From positions 11,780,318-11,844,317 of the forward strand of contig NC_133301.1 of the NCBI RefSeq assembly GCF_005239225.2: a DNA stretch of 64,000 nucleotides, read 5' to 3'. Under the pieces are notes generated by a model that was given only the letters and a program-made list of their open reading frames with translations, did no database searches and had not been told where the DNA came from. Shown piece by piece: positions 22,799 to 35,425 of this stretch. Source of the DNA: Populus alba (taxonomy: Eukaryota; Streptophyta; Magnoliopsida; Malpighiales; Salicaceae). Both the position numbers and the translations under genes were made by a program. Numbering within the stretch: position 1 is the first letter of the stretch; each line of letters opens with the position of its first letter.

Positions 22799-24066
22799 TG
22801 AGGGACACAGCTGCTTTAATGGAGGACTGATGGATGCTCACAGTGTGGAAGAGCTACTGGGGTGGCGCAGCTACGGGGTGAAGACGAAGATGAAGGTGGC
22901 GCTCGGTTAGCTCAGGCCGGACGATGTCTCCTCCCTCCTGGTTTCTTGTCTATCAGTCCTCTCTCACCCGGTCTCTCCCTCTTTTCTCCTTCTTATTCTG
23001 TTCCTGGAATTTGCTGCTTTGCAAAAGAAGATGGCGGTGTGGAAGGGTTGTTCCACCAACACTGTTTGCTCTCCTATGTTTCAACTTTCCTTGTTCTGTC
23101 GTCTTTCTTCTCTTTCTGTTTCGGTTTGTTCCCTGCTCGTCGTTCTTTTTCTTCTCTTCTGCTCGTGGCCTCCTCTGTTTCATTGAGAAGAAAACAGAGG
23201 AACGCAAGTCTGCTCTTCTTTCTCCTCTAGTCCCCCTGTTTTTTTGCGTTATTCCTCTGTTTCTTATTCGTTTACAGTCACTTTTTTGTTCTTTATGTTC
23301 TGCCTTTCCTCCCCGATTCCCTGGTTTTTTTGTGTCTGGGTTTAGCTTCCCTTCCCCCCCTGTTCGTGGCTCTCTTTTTTTTCTTCCCTTCCCCCTTTCG
23401 GTTCTGCCTTTTTCTCCTCTCCCCCCCCAGTTCGTGGCTTTCTTCTTTAGCCTCCTCTGTTTCTTTGAGCAGAAACAGAGGAACGAAAGTCCTTTTTATT
23501 CTAGTCTCCCCAGTTTTTTTCTTCCTCCTCCCTGGGTTTGTTTTCTGCCTCTTGTGCTCTCTCATCTTCTCTGGCTTCATAGCCAGAGAATGCCAAGCAT
23601 CTCTGCTATAGAAATGGCTTCACAACCATTACTTCCAGAAACGGCCCCTAAAGAAGAAGGCGATGAACAACTTCTAAAAACGGTGTCGTTTGTGTGATGG
23701 AAATGACCATTTTCAATCTGGTCACTGAATTCCAAATTCATGCAATCAAGCCCCTGAGTAAATTGTAATTGGACCCCTGCATTTTGGCCCCATTTTCAAG
23801 CTTGTCCTTGGATTTTAATTTGTGCAATTTGGACCCCAATTAAACCCCAAACTTTGTTATTTATTCAATTAAGTCCCTGATTTCATTAATTTAATTAAAT
23901 CCAAAGTCCAATTAAGTCTAAACTTATCAATTCTCCAATTAAAACTCTTGATTGGATGAAATTTAAATTAATTTCAAGCTTTAATTAAAGTCTAAAACTT
24001 TATCAATTCTCCAATTAAACCCTTGATTGGATGTAATTAAATTAATTCCAAGCTCAATCAAGTCTA

Positions 24067-24566
24067 NNNNNNNNNNNNNNNNNNNNNNNNNNNNNNNNNN
24101 NNNNNNNNNNNNNNNNNNNNNNNNNNNNNNNNNNNNNNNNNNNNNNNNNNNNNNNNNNNNNNNNNNNNNNNNNNNNNNNNNNNNNNNNNNNNNNNNNNNN
24201 NNNNNNNNNNNNNNNNNNNNNNNNNNNNNNNNNNNNNNNNNNNNNNNNNNNNNNNNNNNNNNNNNNNNNNNNNNNNNNNNNNNNNNNNNNNNNNNNNNNN
24301 NNNNNNNNNNNNNNNNNNNNNNNNNNNNNNNNNNNNNNNNNNNNNNNNNNNNNNNNNNNNNNNNNNNNNNNNNNNNNNNNNNNNNNNNNNNNNNNNNNNN
24401 NNNNNNNNNNNNNNNNNNNNNNNNNNNNNNNNNNNNNNNNNNNNNNNNNNNNNNNNNNNNNNNNNNNNNNNNNNNNNNNNNNNNNNNNNNNNNNNNNNNN
24501 NNNNNNNNNNNNNNNNNNNNNNNNNNNNNNNNNNNNNNNNNNNNNNNNNNNNNNNNNNNNNNNNNN
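24067..24566. other. Assembly gap (500 N)
   Basis: Exactly 500 N is a placeholder, so the true distance is unknown. The gap separates the truncated LTR from the first partial unit of the 6-kb array, so extra units and the LTR end may be hidden here. Confidence 1.
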
Positions 24567-25814
24567 TTATTTTTAAAAATATTTTTTTATTAAAATAATA
24601 TATTTTTTTATTTTTTTTAAAAATAATTTTTAAAATCAGCATATCAAAATAATTCAAAATATAAATAAAAAATTTAACAAAAAATAATTTAATTTTTTAA
24701 AAAAACACGGGGTTAACCCGCATTTCTAAACACTCTCTTAAGCAACAACGCGTAATGACACCACATCATTTCTTTATGTTTTTTAATTAAATATATTTTT
24801 TAATTTCATTCTTTATTTTTTTATTTTTTTTATTGATTAAAAATATAATTTTATAATTTTTCATATAGAATTTCTTCTCTCAATAATTCCAATACGGCAA
24901 TACATCGCAGTCTTTGTTATTTTAAAAATATGTCGTCCAAATGCAGCTGAGAGCTAGAGCGTTCCATCTCCTCATACAAGTGCTTTTAAGGAGTGAAGTG
25001 GCAGGCTATTAAAAGCTGTTAGCTTCAAGATAGAATAACAGAATTAAAGAAAAAACACCATTAATATTATAATAAGTTGTATTCGAGAAAGGATGGCAAA
25101 ATGAGGCCTTTAACTAATTTATAGCTTCTACCTGAAATGCGAAGAAGAAGATTGGTTTATAGCTCTTTCCAAGCATGAAAGTCATCAAAAAATAGTATAT
25201 CCGCAAAACTAGAAATAATTAACATAATCCAATGAACCAGATCAATTCAAATCTGGCTCAGCAAGGAAGAGATTCTGCGGCCATAATATGTAGTTACTAC
25301 AGGAACTGCAAGGAAAAAGCTGAAGATAGTTTGGTTAACTGAGCTCGTCTCTCCACATTAAGAAACTGCTACGGTTTTGATTACCATTCGGAATGTCAGA
25401 TGAAACTACAACATTCTCTACAATTACATTGCCATTAAAATCAATTCTGTATGAGACATCCATTCCTTCCAGAATTAAGTGGTATGTTACATCCCCAGAA
25501 GGATGACAAACCTGGCTGTTTTCATTGTCCGAAGCTTCTTGATCTTGGTTCTGGTTTGAATCAAGAGCACTATGTTGTGCTTCCCATTTCCAGTCTTGAT
25601 AAGGGGATCATGTAGTTGATTTCGTTGAGATATTGATCGAATATCCCATGAAAGCACCTGCTTGATTAAGCATTGAAGTTCATCTGGTGATGCATAGAGC
25701 GACTTCTTTTTCTGAACAAAACAAAAGCACGGCTATCCTGATCAGGACATGTTAAAAGATCAAAAAGTAAAAAGAAAGACCAAGGTAGCGTTTTCTAATA
25801 TGGAGGAACTCATT
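24567..25814. repeat. 6-kb array: leading partial unit (TrmO-tail segment only)
   Basis: This is the TrmO-tail segment (T'), identical in layout to 30661-31908 and 36741-37981 and homologous to about 42811-44050, where it continues into the full TrmO gene. It starts abruptly at the gap. Confidence 0.9.
25335..25711 (-). pseudogene. Duplicated last exon of TrmO gene (array copy 1)
   Basis: Acceptor ttcag followed by KKKSLYASPDELQ... to MWRDELS-stop, as in the last exon of the gene at 43571. One base is missing in a C run near 25585, shifting the frame. The other eight TrmO exons are absent upstream. Confidence 0.85.
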
Positions 25815-26187
25815 GGTATTTTCCTTCCACGAATTGGGCAATTGTGGAAGCTAAGCACTGCTTCAACATAGTGGCTGCCAGCCTATTTTTAGTTTCTAGA
25901 GATGAAAATAAAATTACAAAAGGGAGAATATCAATTTTAGTCCCTGACCTGCGTGCTAATCTTCAATTAAGTCTCTATATTAAAGATTTTATCCATGGAT
26001 AAAATCCCAGATGCTCCAGACATGTCGGAATCTACCTGATGAGAGAATAAATATAAATCGGGAAAAGGACCCGGATTGATAATATTCAAATTAATAGATA
26101 AAACGTTCAATTTCGGGGCTCCGTCGAGAATTAGGTAAGGCAACATGAGGGGCTAGCTTGAGGTTCCTAAAGAAACAAAGAATATAC

Positions 26188-26445
26188 CTCACGCGGTAGA
26201 TGACCGTCGATGGACCGCCAAATTTGCCCAAAAGAAATTCCAAAGCAGGAAAGCGATTTCGGAATTCGGATGCTTCTGATGAAAGGTTGCATGTCTCCCG
26301 AGTCCCTGAGGACTTTTGAATTGTCGTCATCTTTGGGCAAAGAATCTTCGCTTGTTTTTTCATGCTTTGAAACTATGCTCGCCGAATTGACTTTTCTTCC
26401 TTCTCCTCCTCTAGATGGATTTCGAGTATTCCGATTCATTTTCAT
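26188..26445 (-). CDS. Unidentified open first exon (array copy 1)
   Basis: On the minus strand an ATG opens 86 codons (MKMNRNTRNPSRGGEG... to GHLPRE) ending exactly at a GAG|GTATAT donor in phase 0. It is rich in Arg/Ser/Lys at first, then hydrophobic. I recognise no domain. It lies next to the TrmO-tail exon only because of the array junction; its own downstream exons are not in the window. It could be the first exon of a gene whose remainder lies outside the duplicated segment, or a chance frame. Confidence 0.45.
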
Positions 26446-28490
26446 TTAATTTATCTCTTGGGTCTTGTCCGAAAGAATATATATTAATTATTTTTGGGCT
26501 GTTTAAATGTATAATTGGTTGAAAAGTATCTATGATTTTCTTATCAAATCCAACCAGGCTCCTGGCCTTTCAATTCTTTTTATTATTATTATTATTTTGG
26601 CCGTCGAATTATAAGGTCAAGAAAATGCATCGCCCTCGGTAGAGTTTTCTTAGGCTTCTGTCAATTAAACCTCGTCGAGTAGCACGTGTGTGACCGACCA
26701 CTCCCTCCCAATTTACATTGATGATTAATAATTGTGTTTTTCACATTTTTAAAAAAATTTAAATTTTTTATTTTAAATTAATATGTTTATGATTTTTTTC
26801 AAAATTATTTTAATATACTCATTTTAAAAATACTTTTAAAAAAATAAAAAAATAAAAAATACTTTTAAAACAACTACAGTCAAATACACCAGCACGGCGT
26901 TTTCTGAGGATAGAGGACCTGACCCGAGATGGTGTTTTGCTTTTACATGATTGTTCGAGGGGACCATATCAAGAAATTACGAGGTTGTGGAAGTATAGTT
27001 GGCTCTCTCGACCAATCAGCTTTGTTCCAAATATCTTTATATTTTGAGTTTATTTATTCCAACTTCTTGCCACCACAACACTTATTCTCGTTGTCCTTTT
27101 TTCTTTTGCTCAAAACCCGGAAAATATCCTGATCTGGAGAGAAGCATTACTTCTGTAGTGGTTAGGCTTTTCCTTGGGGGCCTCGAAGGCAAAGGTCATC
27201 TAGAAAATGATTTTGCATCACGTGAGATTCTTTGCTGAGAATTCATTTCTGAATCGAGATGGCTTTGCTTTCACGTGCCAATTTTTTTAATAGAGTTATA
27301 CTAGCAAAACTGCCAGCACTACTTCGCTTGGGTGGGATCAAGGATTTTTAAATATATATAAAAAAATGTTTAGACTGCTTAGAATTTTTTACCATAATTC
27401 CAAAAATAATTATATAATATACAAAAAGGAAACTCATTTTCTTTGTAGCGATTAAATGTAGAAATGGTAAACCTTTTTTTTTTTTTTTTTCAATTTCTTA
27501 GTTGCTTTGGTATTGTAACAATGGCAAATCTGTAATTTTGTGCAACTCTTTTTTTTTTCAAACAATTTTTTTTAAAATTCTTTTTACTTACACTTGGTCT
27601 ATTTATTATAATTATTTTTGTTCTTATCATCACTCATTCATTCATTGTTACAATAACACTGTGGAGATTGTTTTTTAAAAAAAACTCTCTTTCTCTAACA
27701 TTTTTCAAAGAAAAAATCACTCAGTCTAAAGTTAAATATATTATTTCTCCTTTTGTTTTTATTATTATAAAAGAAACTAAATTAAAAGATGATGGCTTTT
27801 TTACAAAAAAAAAAATCATTATTATTATTATCATAAAAAAAAAAAAATCTTTCACTTTATTAGTTCCTTGTAGAAATGACACTCTTCAAATTTTATTGAT
27901 ATTAAGGTTTTGTTTTAATTTTCACTTTTATACTTTAAAAATGACATTGTTGCAATTTTACAAGATTTTTAGGGTTTAGAATCCTCTCCAAAAACATCTG
28001 TATTCATTATAGAGATGCTAATGTTGAGATTTTTAATATGTTTTTTGGACATCTAATTTTTTTATAGCACCTCCTAACAATCTCTAGAAAAAGTTCAAAG
28101 AAATCAATTCTCTCTCTCTTTCATAAATTGATTCTTTAATATACCTAATTTTTTTCTTTAAACCCTCAGAATAGTCTTTTTCATCTTTTAAGGTTGTCTA
28201 TAAAAGTTGTAGATCAAACCATTAACACTGTGAAGGGGATTAGTGAGAACTGAACAAAGCCATTTTTGAGATACATTGGTCACGAATTGGATTTCATGGG
28301 TTTATGACCATAAACTTGTAATTGGATAGGGCTTGTACTTCGAACTCTTTTTGCGTTTCTTAGAATTTTAGGTTACGATCGAATTCTCTTAGTTTGTTCT
28401 TAACAAACAAGGTAAGTCTTATATCATTTTTTTTTTTTTTTTCCTTTTCTTTACACCCAATTCTCTTCTTTTCAACCACATCTACTTTGA

Positions 28491-29347
28491 GTCCGTTTGG
28501 CTACGAGGTAAAGGTTGTGTTTCTTCAAAAACACACTGGCTCAGTGTTTGGTTAAGAAAAAAAAAACTATTTACTATCCCTAATTTATTGTGTTCGAGAC
28601 GCATGGAAATGAAAAACAGCAAATTGCTGCTTTTTGCGTGGCAGGCTACTGCTAAGTGAACAATGGAGCATGTCTCTGCTGTCCACTCAACATTTTTTTT
28701 TTGAAACAGTGAAGGCATCCTTCACTGTTCACTGAATAGTGGATGCATGCCTCCACTGTTCGCTGAATAGGTTTGTTGTTTTGTTTTTTTAACCAGTGTA
28801 CTTAATTGATTTCACTCGCACTGTTCACATGAACGTGAACAATATTTTTTTTTTAAAAATTAGTTTAAGGTGAATTAAATTTACTCGTACTGTAATCTTA
28901 ATTTTATTCTTGATAATATTTTATCTAATTTTGTAGTTCTTGTCGGATGAATTTTGTACGTAATGGAATTGTAGATAGTTTTTTGTTAAAATAATTTTTT
29001 TAAGTGTGATTTATTTTATGATGTAGTAGTAATAGTTAAATCTATAAAATTTAAATTAAAAACTATCAATATTAATATATATTTTTTAAAATTATATTAT
29101 AACCTTAATTTCAAAAGCATTTTTAACTAAACACATTAAAACTACTTTTTAAAAAAATTATTTTATAACCTCAATTTTAAAAGCATTCTTAACCAAACAC
29201 ATTAAAATTATTTTTTCTTCAACCTCAATTTCAATTATAGTTTTAATCAAACATCTATTTTTTTCAAAATAACCTTAACTAAAAGTATTTTTTATAAAAT
29301 AATTTTTTTAAAAAATAAAACCACAACAGCTACCATAATACCAAACA
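28491..29347. mobile_element. Inverted-end repeat element (array copy 1)
   Basis: Ends GTCCGTTTGGCTACGAGG and, reverse-complemented, ATGTTTGGTATTATGGTAGC. It shares the 'gttcacatgaacgtgaacaa' and 'attttgtacgtaatg' blocks with 14276-15391, but is shorter (857 bp). No transposase. Confidence 0.55.
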
Positions 29348-31428
29348 TATTTTTTATATTATTGATGTCCTGTTACTTTGAAAATAAAGTTATCTTTTTT
29401 CCGATTCCACAACACAACCATTGGCATCTTTAATGTGAAATTACCTTGCAAGGTAAGTTGTCTTTTTTCCTATTTACCTTTTTGATTTTCATTTCAATTC
29501 TACCTAATCTTTTCCCTTTTGCTACATCTCTTTTTTCTTCTTCCTTGATTCGTGTCAGGCTTTTTTTGGTTTGTGTTCACTTTGAAGAGATACTGATTTT
29601 TCACATTTTAGATCAAGTGCTTAAGGTTGTGGACTAGGAAGAAAAGGAAAAAAAGGTGTTCTTATTGACATTTCAGAAAGGTATTCGACCTTTCTTCCCC
29701 TTACTCTTTTTGTTTATTTATATTTTCATTATTACATAATAAAATTAAAACAGGTTTAAGAAATTGTCTTTAGCTCCCGAGCATTCATCTAGTTTCATCT
29801 AATTAAGCTATAGAGTGATTAAATTGAAAAAAAAAAAGTTTGAAAATGAAAAAAAAAAAAAAGTTAGTAGTTAAGCTCCATAAAAAATACCCCATATATT
29901 TCAATGTAGATGGTAACTATTATTGTTGTTGTCCTAAGCTAGTCATTGTCTTTTTTTTTTTCTCTCTCTATTTTATTTTATTTTCCTATTTATTTAATTT
30001 TAAATTGTATATGACAGGTTGATATGATCTTGATTTTTTTTTTTTATGTATTATGGCAGATTATTTGGACATGAGAAAATACAATTTTATTTTTTATATA
30101 ACATCTTTGTGCTTTCTAATTCGGCTCTAATGGCCCAAAGTCAATCTCTTGTAAGGCTATGCCTTTAATAGTTTTTTAACCTAAGATTCAAAGACAATGT
30201 ATATTTTGTTACGTAAAAATATTTCTGTTTTATATTTTTCAAGTTTCTTTATTGATGAGTTTATCTTCTTTTGGTATGATATTGTCAGTTATAGGACTTA
30301 GCACCATGCACTTAAAATCTAAAATAAAATAAAATAAAATATTGTGGTTCTTTTTATAGATTAATTCTTCTTTATGGTTCTACCTAAATTTTATAGACTA
30401 CGTTTTGTTACGTAAATCTTGCCCAAAAAATGCAAGGAAATAATAGACGAAACTAAAACATTATTGTCAGGATTGTAATGGTGGGTTTTGTTTTTTTTGC
30501 AAAATACAATCTGGTTTCATAGACTTAAAACAATTAAAAACTTTAGATACTGGATTTGAAACTTAAATAAGTATTGGAGGATTAAATTAAATGAAAGGGG
30601 AGAAATGGCTAACACTGAGAAGGGCTCCTACATTTAGATATGTTTGAAAGTGTTTTTACGATTATTTTTTTAAAATATTTTTTTATTAAAATAATATATT
30701 TTTTATTTTTTTTTAAAAATAATTTTTAAAAATCAGCATATCAAAATAATTCAAAATATAAATAAAAAATTTAACAAAAAATAATTTAATTTTTTAAAAA
30801 AACACGGGTTAACCCGCATTTCTAAACACTCTCTTAAGCAACAACGCGTAATGACACCACATCATTTCTTTATGTTTTTTAATTAAATATATTTTTTTAA
30901 TTTCATTCTTTATTTTTTATTTTTTTTTATTGATTAAAAATATAATTTTATAATTTTCATATAGAATTTCTTCTCTCAATAATTCCAATACGGCAATACA
31001 TCGCAGTCTTTGTTATTTTAAAAATATGTCGTCCAAATGCAGCTGAGAGCTAGAGCGTTCCATCTCCTCATACAAGTGCTTTTAAGGAGTGAAGTGGCAG
31101 GCTATTAAAAGCTGTTAGCTTCAAGATAGAATAACAGAATTAAAGAAAAAACACCATTAATATTATAATAAGTTGTATTCGAGAAAGGATGGCAAAATGA
31201 GGCCTTTAACTAATTTATAGCTTCTACCTGAAATGCGAAGAAGAAGATTGGTTTATAGCTCTTCCAAGCATGAAAGTCATCAAAAATAGTATATCCGCAA
31301 AACTAGAAATAATTAACATAATCCAATGAACCAGATCAATTCAAATCTGGCTCAGCAAGGAAGAGATTCTGCGGCCATAATATGTAGTTACTACAGGAAC
31401 TGCAAGGAAAAAGCTGAAGATAGTTTGG

Positions 31429-31806
31429 TTAACTGAGCTCGTCTCTCCACATTAAGAAACTGCTACGGTTTTGATTACCATTCGGAATGTCAGATGAAAC
31501 TACAACATTCTCTACAATTACATTGCCATTAAAATCAATTCTGTATGAGACATCCATTCCTTCCAGAATTAAGTGGTATGTTACATCCCCAGAAGGATGA
31601 CAAACCTGGCTGTTTTCATTGTCCGAAGCTTCTTGATCTTGGTTCTGGTTTGAATCAAGAGCACTATGTTGTGCTTCCCCATTTCCAGTCTTGATAAGGG
31701 GATCATGTAGTTGATTTCGTTGAGATATTGATCGAATATCCCATGAAAGCACCTGCTTGATTAAGCATTGAAGTTCATCTGGTGATGCATAGAGCGACTT
31801 CTTTTT
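31429..31806 (-). pseudogene. Duplicated last exon of TrmO gene (array copy 2, frame intact)
   Basis: The 378-bp exon is open from the acceptor to DELS-stop. It differs from the functional copy at 43571-43948 by a few substitutions (for example NQLHD against NQPHD and EASDN against EALDN). It lacks the catalytic TrmO domain. An upstream exon at 32281-32538 ends in matching phase 0, so a spliced chimera of about 211 residues could be made, with a 474-bp intron. Confidence 0.85.
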
Positions 31807-32280
31807 CTGAACAAAACAAAAGCACGGCTATCCTGATCAGGACATGTTAAAAGATCAAAAAGTAAAAAGAAAGACCAAGGTAGCGTTTCTAATATGGAGG
31901 AACTCATTGGTATTTTCCTTCCACGAATTGGGCAATTGTGGAAGCTAAGCACTGCTTCAACATAGTGGCTGCCAGCCTATTTTTAGTTTCTAGAGATGAA
32001 AATAAAATTACAAAAGGGAGAATATCAATTTAGTCCCTGACCTGCGTGCTAATCTTCAATTAAGTCTCTATATTAAAGATTTTATCCATGGATAAAATCC
32101 CAGATGCTCCAGACATGTCGGAATCTACCTGATGAGAGAATAAATATAAATCGGGAAAAGGACCCGGATTGATAATATTCAAATTAATAGATAAAACGTT
32201 CAATTTCGGGGCTCCGTCGAGAATTAGGTAAGGCAACATGAGGGGCTAGCTTGAGGTTCCTAAAGAAACAAAGAATATAC

Positions 32281-32538
32281 CTCACGCGGTAGATGACCGT
32301 CGATGGACCGCCAAATTTGCCCAAAAGAAATTCCAAAGCAGGAAAGCGATTTCGGAATTCGGATGCTTCTGATGAAAGGTTGCATGTCTCCCGAGTCCCT
32401 GAGGACTTTTGAATTGTCGTCATCTTTGGGCAAAGAATCTTCGCTTGTTTTTTCATGCTTTGAAACTATGCTCGCCGAATTGACTTTTCTTCCTTCTCCT
32501 CCTCTAGATGGATTTCGAGTATTCCGATTCATTTTCAT
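32281..32538 (-). CDS. Unidentified open first exon (array copy 2)
   Basis: Same 86-codon exon as at 26188-26445, with intact frame and phase-0 donor. The next acceptor downstream on this strand that I can support belongs to the TrmO-tail exon at 31806. A TATATA tract at 32571 is close to the start codon but is not a firm promoter. Confidence 0.45.
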
Positions 32539-34572
32539 TTAATTTATCTCTTGGGTCTTGTCCGAAAGAATATATATTAATTATTTTTGGGCTGTTTAAA
32601 TGTATAATTGGTTGAAAAGTATCTATGATTTTCTTATCAAATCCAACCAGGCTCCTGGCCTTTCAATTCTTTTTTATTATTATTATTATTTTTGGCCGTC
32701 GAATTATAAGGTCAAGAAAATGCATCGCCCTCGGTAGAGTTTTCTTAGGCTTCTGTCAATTAAACCTCGTCGAGTAGCACGTGTGTGACCGACCACTCCC
32801 TCCCAATTTACATTGATGATTAATAATTGTGTTTTTCACATTTTTAAAAAAATTTAAATTTTTTATTTTAAATTAATATGTTTATGATTTTTTCAAATTA
32901 TTTTAATATACTCATTTTTAAAAATACTTTAAAAAAAATAAAAAATAAAAAATACTTTTAAAACAACTACAGTCAAATACACCAGCACGCGTTTTCTGAG
33001 GATAGAGGACCTGACCCGAGATGGTGTTTTGCTTTTACATGATTGTTCGAGGGGACCATATCAAGAAATTACGAGGTTGTGGAAGTATAGTTGGCTCTCT
33101 CGACCAATCAGCTTTGTTCCAAATATCTTTATATTTTGAGTTTATTTATTCCAACTTCTTGCCACCACAACACTTATTCTCGTTGTCCTTTTTTCTTTGC
33201 TCAAAACCCGGAAAATATCCTGATCTGGAGAGAAGCATTACTTCTGTAGTGGTTAGGCTTTCCTTGGGGGCCTCGAAGGCAAAGGTCATCTAGAAAATGA
33301 TTTTGCATCACGTGAGATTCTTTGCTGAGAATTCATTTCTGAATCGAGATGGCTTTGCTTTCACGTGCCAATTTTTTTAATAGAGTTATACTAGCAAACT
33401 GCCAGCACTACTTCGCTTGGGTGGGATCAAGGATTTTTAAATATATATAAAAAAATGTTTAGACTGCTTAGAATTTTTTACCATAATTCCAAAAATAATT
33501 ATATAATATACAAAAAAGGAAACTCATTTTCTTTGTAGCGATTAAATGTAGAAATGGTAAACCTTTTTTTTTTTTTTTTCAATTTCTTAGTTGCTTTGGT
33601 ATTGTAACAATGGCAAATCTGTAATTTTGTGCAACTCTTTTTTTTTTTCAAACAATTTTTTTTAAAATTCTTTTTACTTACACTTGGTCTATTTATTATA
33701 ATTATTTTTGTTCTTATCATCACTCATTCATTCATTGTTACAATAACACTGTGGAGATTGTTTTTAAAAAAAACTCTCTTTCTCTAACATTTTTCAAGAA
33801 AAATCACTCAGTCTAAAGTTAAATATATTATTTCTCCTTTTGTTTTTATTATTATAAAAGAAACTAAATTAAAAGATGATGGCTTTTTTACAAAAAAAAA
33901 AATCATTATTATTATTATCATAAAAAAAAAAATCTTTCACTTTATTAGTTCCTTGTAGAAATGACACTCTTCAAATTTTATTGATATTAAGGTTTTGTTT
34001 AATTTTCACTTTTATACTTTAAAAATGACATTGTTGCAATTTTACAAGATTTTAGGGTTTAGAATCCTCTCCAAAAACATCTGTATTCATTATAGAGATG
34101 CTAATGTTGAGATTTTTAATATGTTTTTTGGACATCTAATTTTTTTATAGCACCCTCCTAACAATCTCTAGAAAAAGTTCAAAGAAATCAATTCTCTCTC
34201 TCTTTCATAATTGATTCTTTAATATACCTAATTTTTTTCTTTAAACCCTCAGAATAGTCTTTTTCATCTTTTAAGGTGTCTATAAAAGTTGTAGATCAAA
34301 CCATTAACACTGTGAAGGGGATTAGTGAGAACTGAACAAAGCCATTTTTGAGATACATTGGTCACGAATTGGATTTCATGGGTTTATGACCATAAACTTG
34401 TAATTGGATAGGGCTTGTACTTCGAACTCTTTTTTGCGTTTCTTAGAATTTTAGGTTACGATCGAATTCTCTTAGTTTGTTCTTAACAAACAAGGTAAGT
34501 CTTATATCATTTTTTTTTTTTTTTTCCTTTTCTTTACACCCAATTCTCTTCTTTTCAACCACATCTACTTTG

Positions 34573-35425
34573 AGTCCGTTTGGCTACGAGGTAAAGGTTG
34601 TGTTTCTTCAAAAACACACTGGCTCAGTGTTTGGTTAAGAAAAAAAAACTATTTACTATCCCTAATTTATTGTGTTCGAGACGCATGGAAATGAAAAACA
34701 GCAAATTGCTGCTTTTTGCGTGGCAGGCTACTGCTAAGTGAACAATGGAGCATGTCTCTGCTGTCCACTCAACATTTTTTTTTGAAACAGTGAAGGCATC
34801 CTTCACTGTTCACTGAATAGTGGATGCATGCCTCCACTGTTCGCTGAATAGGTTTGTTGTTTTGTTTTTTTAACCAGTGTACTTAATTGATTTCACTCGC
34901 ACTGTTCACATGAACGTGAACAATATTTTTTTTTTAAAATTAGTTTAAGGTGAATTAAATTTACTCGTACTGTAATCTTAATTTTATTCTTGATAATATT
35001 TTATCTAATTTTGTAGTTCTTGTCGGATGAATTTTGTACGTAATGGAATTGTAGATAGTTTTTTGTTAAAATAATTTTTTTAAGTGTGATTTATTTTATG
35101 ATGTAGTAGTAATAGTTAAATCTATAAAATTTAAATTAAAAACTATCAATATTAATATATATTTTTTAAAATTATATTATAACCTTAATTTCAAAAGCAT
35201 TTTTAACTAAACACATTAAAACTACTTTTTAAAAAAATTATTTTATAACCTCAATTTTAAAAGCATTCTTAACCAAACACATTAAAATTATTTTTTCTTC
35301 AACCTCAATTTCAATTATAGTTTTAATCAAACATCTATTTTTTCAAAATAACCTTAACTAAAAGTATTTTTTATAAAATAATTTTTTTAAAAATAAAACC
35401 ACAACAGCTACCATAATACCAAACA
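34573..35425. mobile_element. Inverted-end repeat element (array copy 2)
   Basis: Copy of 28491-29347 carried within the array unit, not an independent insertion. Confidence 0.55.

Larger units (their letters stand above)
20467..24066 (-). mobile_element. Ogre/Tat-type LTR, minus orientation, split by a copia insertion and cut by the gap
   Basis: The left edge, TGTCGCACCCGACA, is the reverse complement of the LTR ends at 51546 and 59532. Reading inward, the two families share (inverted) 'aaggggtgataatat', 'ttacgtaacc.gtccc', 'gaccagttagggttcctagtg', 'gcgccagagtcaggaatatt', a palindrome position, and the AAACG(A/G)CACCGTT motif (here near 23678-23690). Pieces 20467-21185 and 22804-24066 total about 2.0 kb, the expected LTR length. 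The far edge lies in or beyond the N gap, so solo LTR versus full element cannot be decided. Plus-strand open frames at 22862-23697 are a CT-rich artefact of this LTR. Confidence 0.75.
25815..31908. repeat. 6-kb tandem array, unit 1 (6094 bp)
   Basis: A unit is a ~4.8-kb O segment followed by a ~1.25-kb TrmO-tail segment. The junction 'ggaactcatt|ggtattttcc' recurs at 25814, 31908 and 37981. Within O lie an ATG-initiated open exon (minus), AT-rich spacer, poly-T tracts, an inverted-end element (28491-29347) and AT-rich DNA with no further gene that I can support. Two plus-strand sites, 'caaggtaagtc' and 'caaggtaagttg' (near 28410 and 29450), look like splice donors but have no coding exon attached. 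Confidence 0.9.

Noticed and set aside
22862..23697. Plus-strand open frames of 122 and 257 codons rich in Ser/Phe/Leu, and antisense Arg/Lys-rich frames
   Set aside because: They lie in the CT-rich strand of an inverted Ogre-type LTR. Composition explains the openness and no domain is present.
24027..24657. Open frames across the N gap
   Set aside because: They consist almost entirely of undetermined bases.
26929..27238. Plus-strand frames in the O segment (also at 33021 and 39095)
   Set aside because: They are short and disrupted differently between copies by one-base indels. They have no recognisable domain or splice context.
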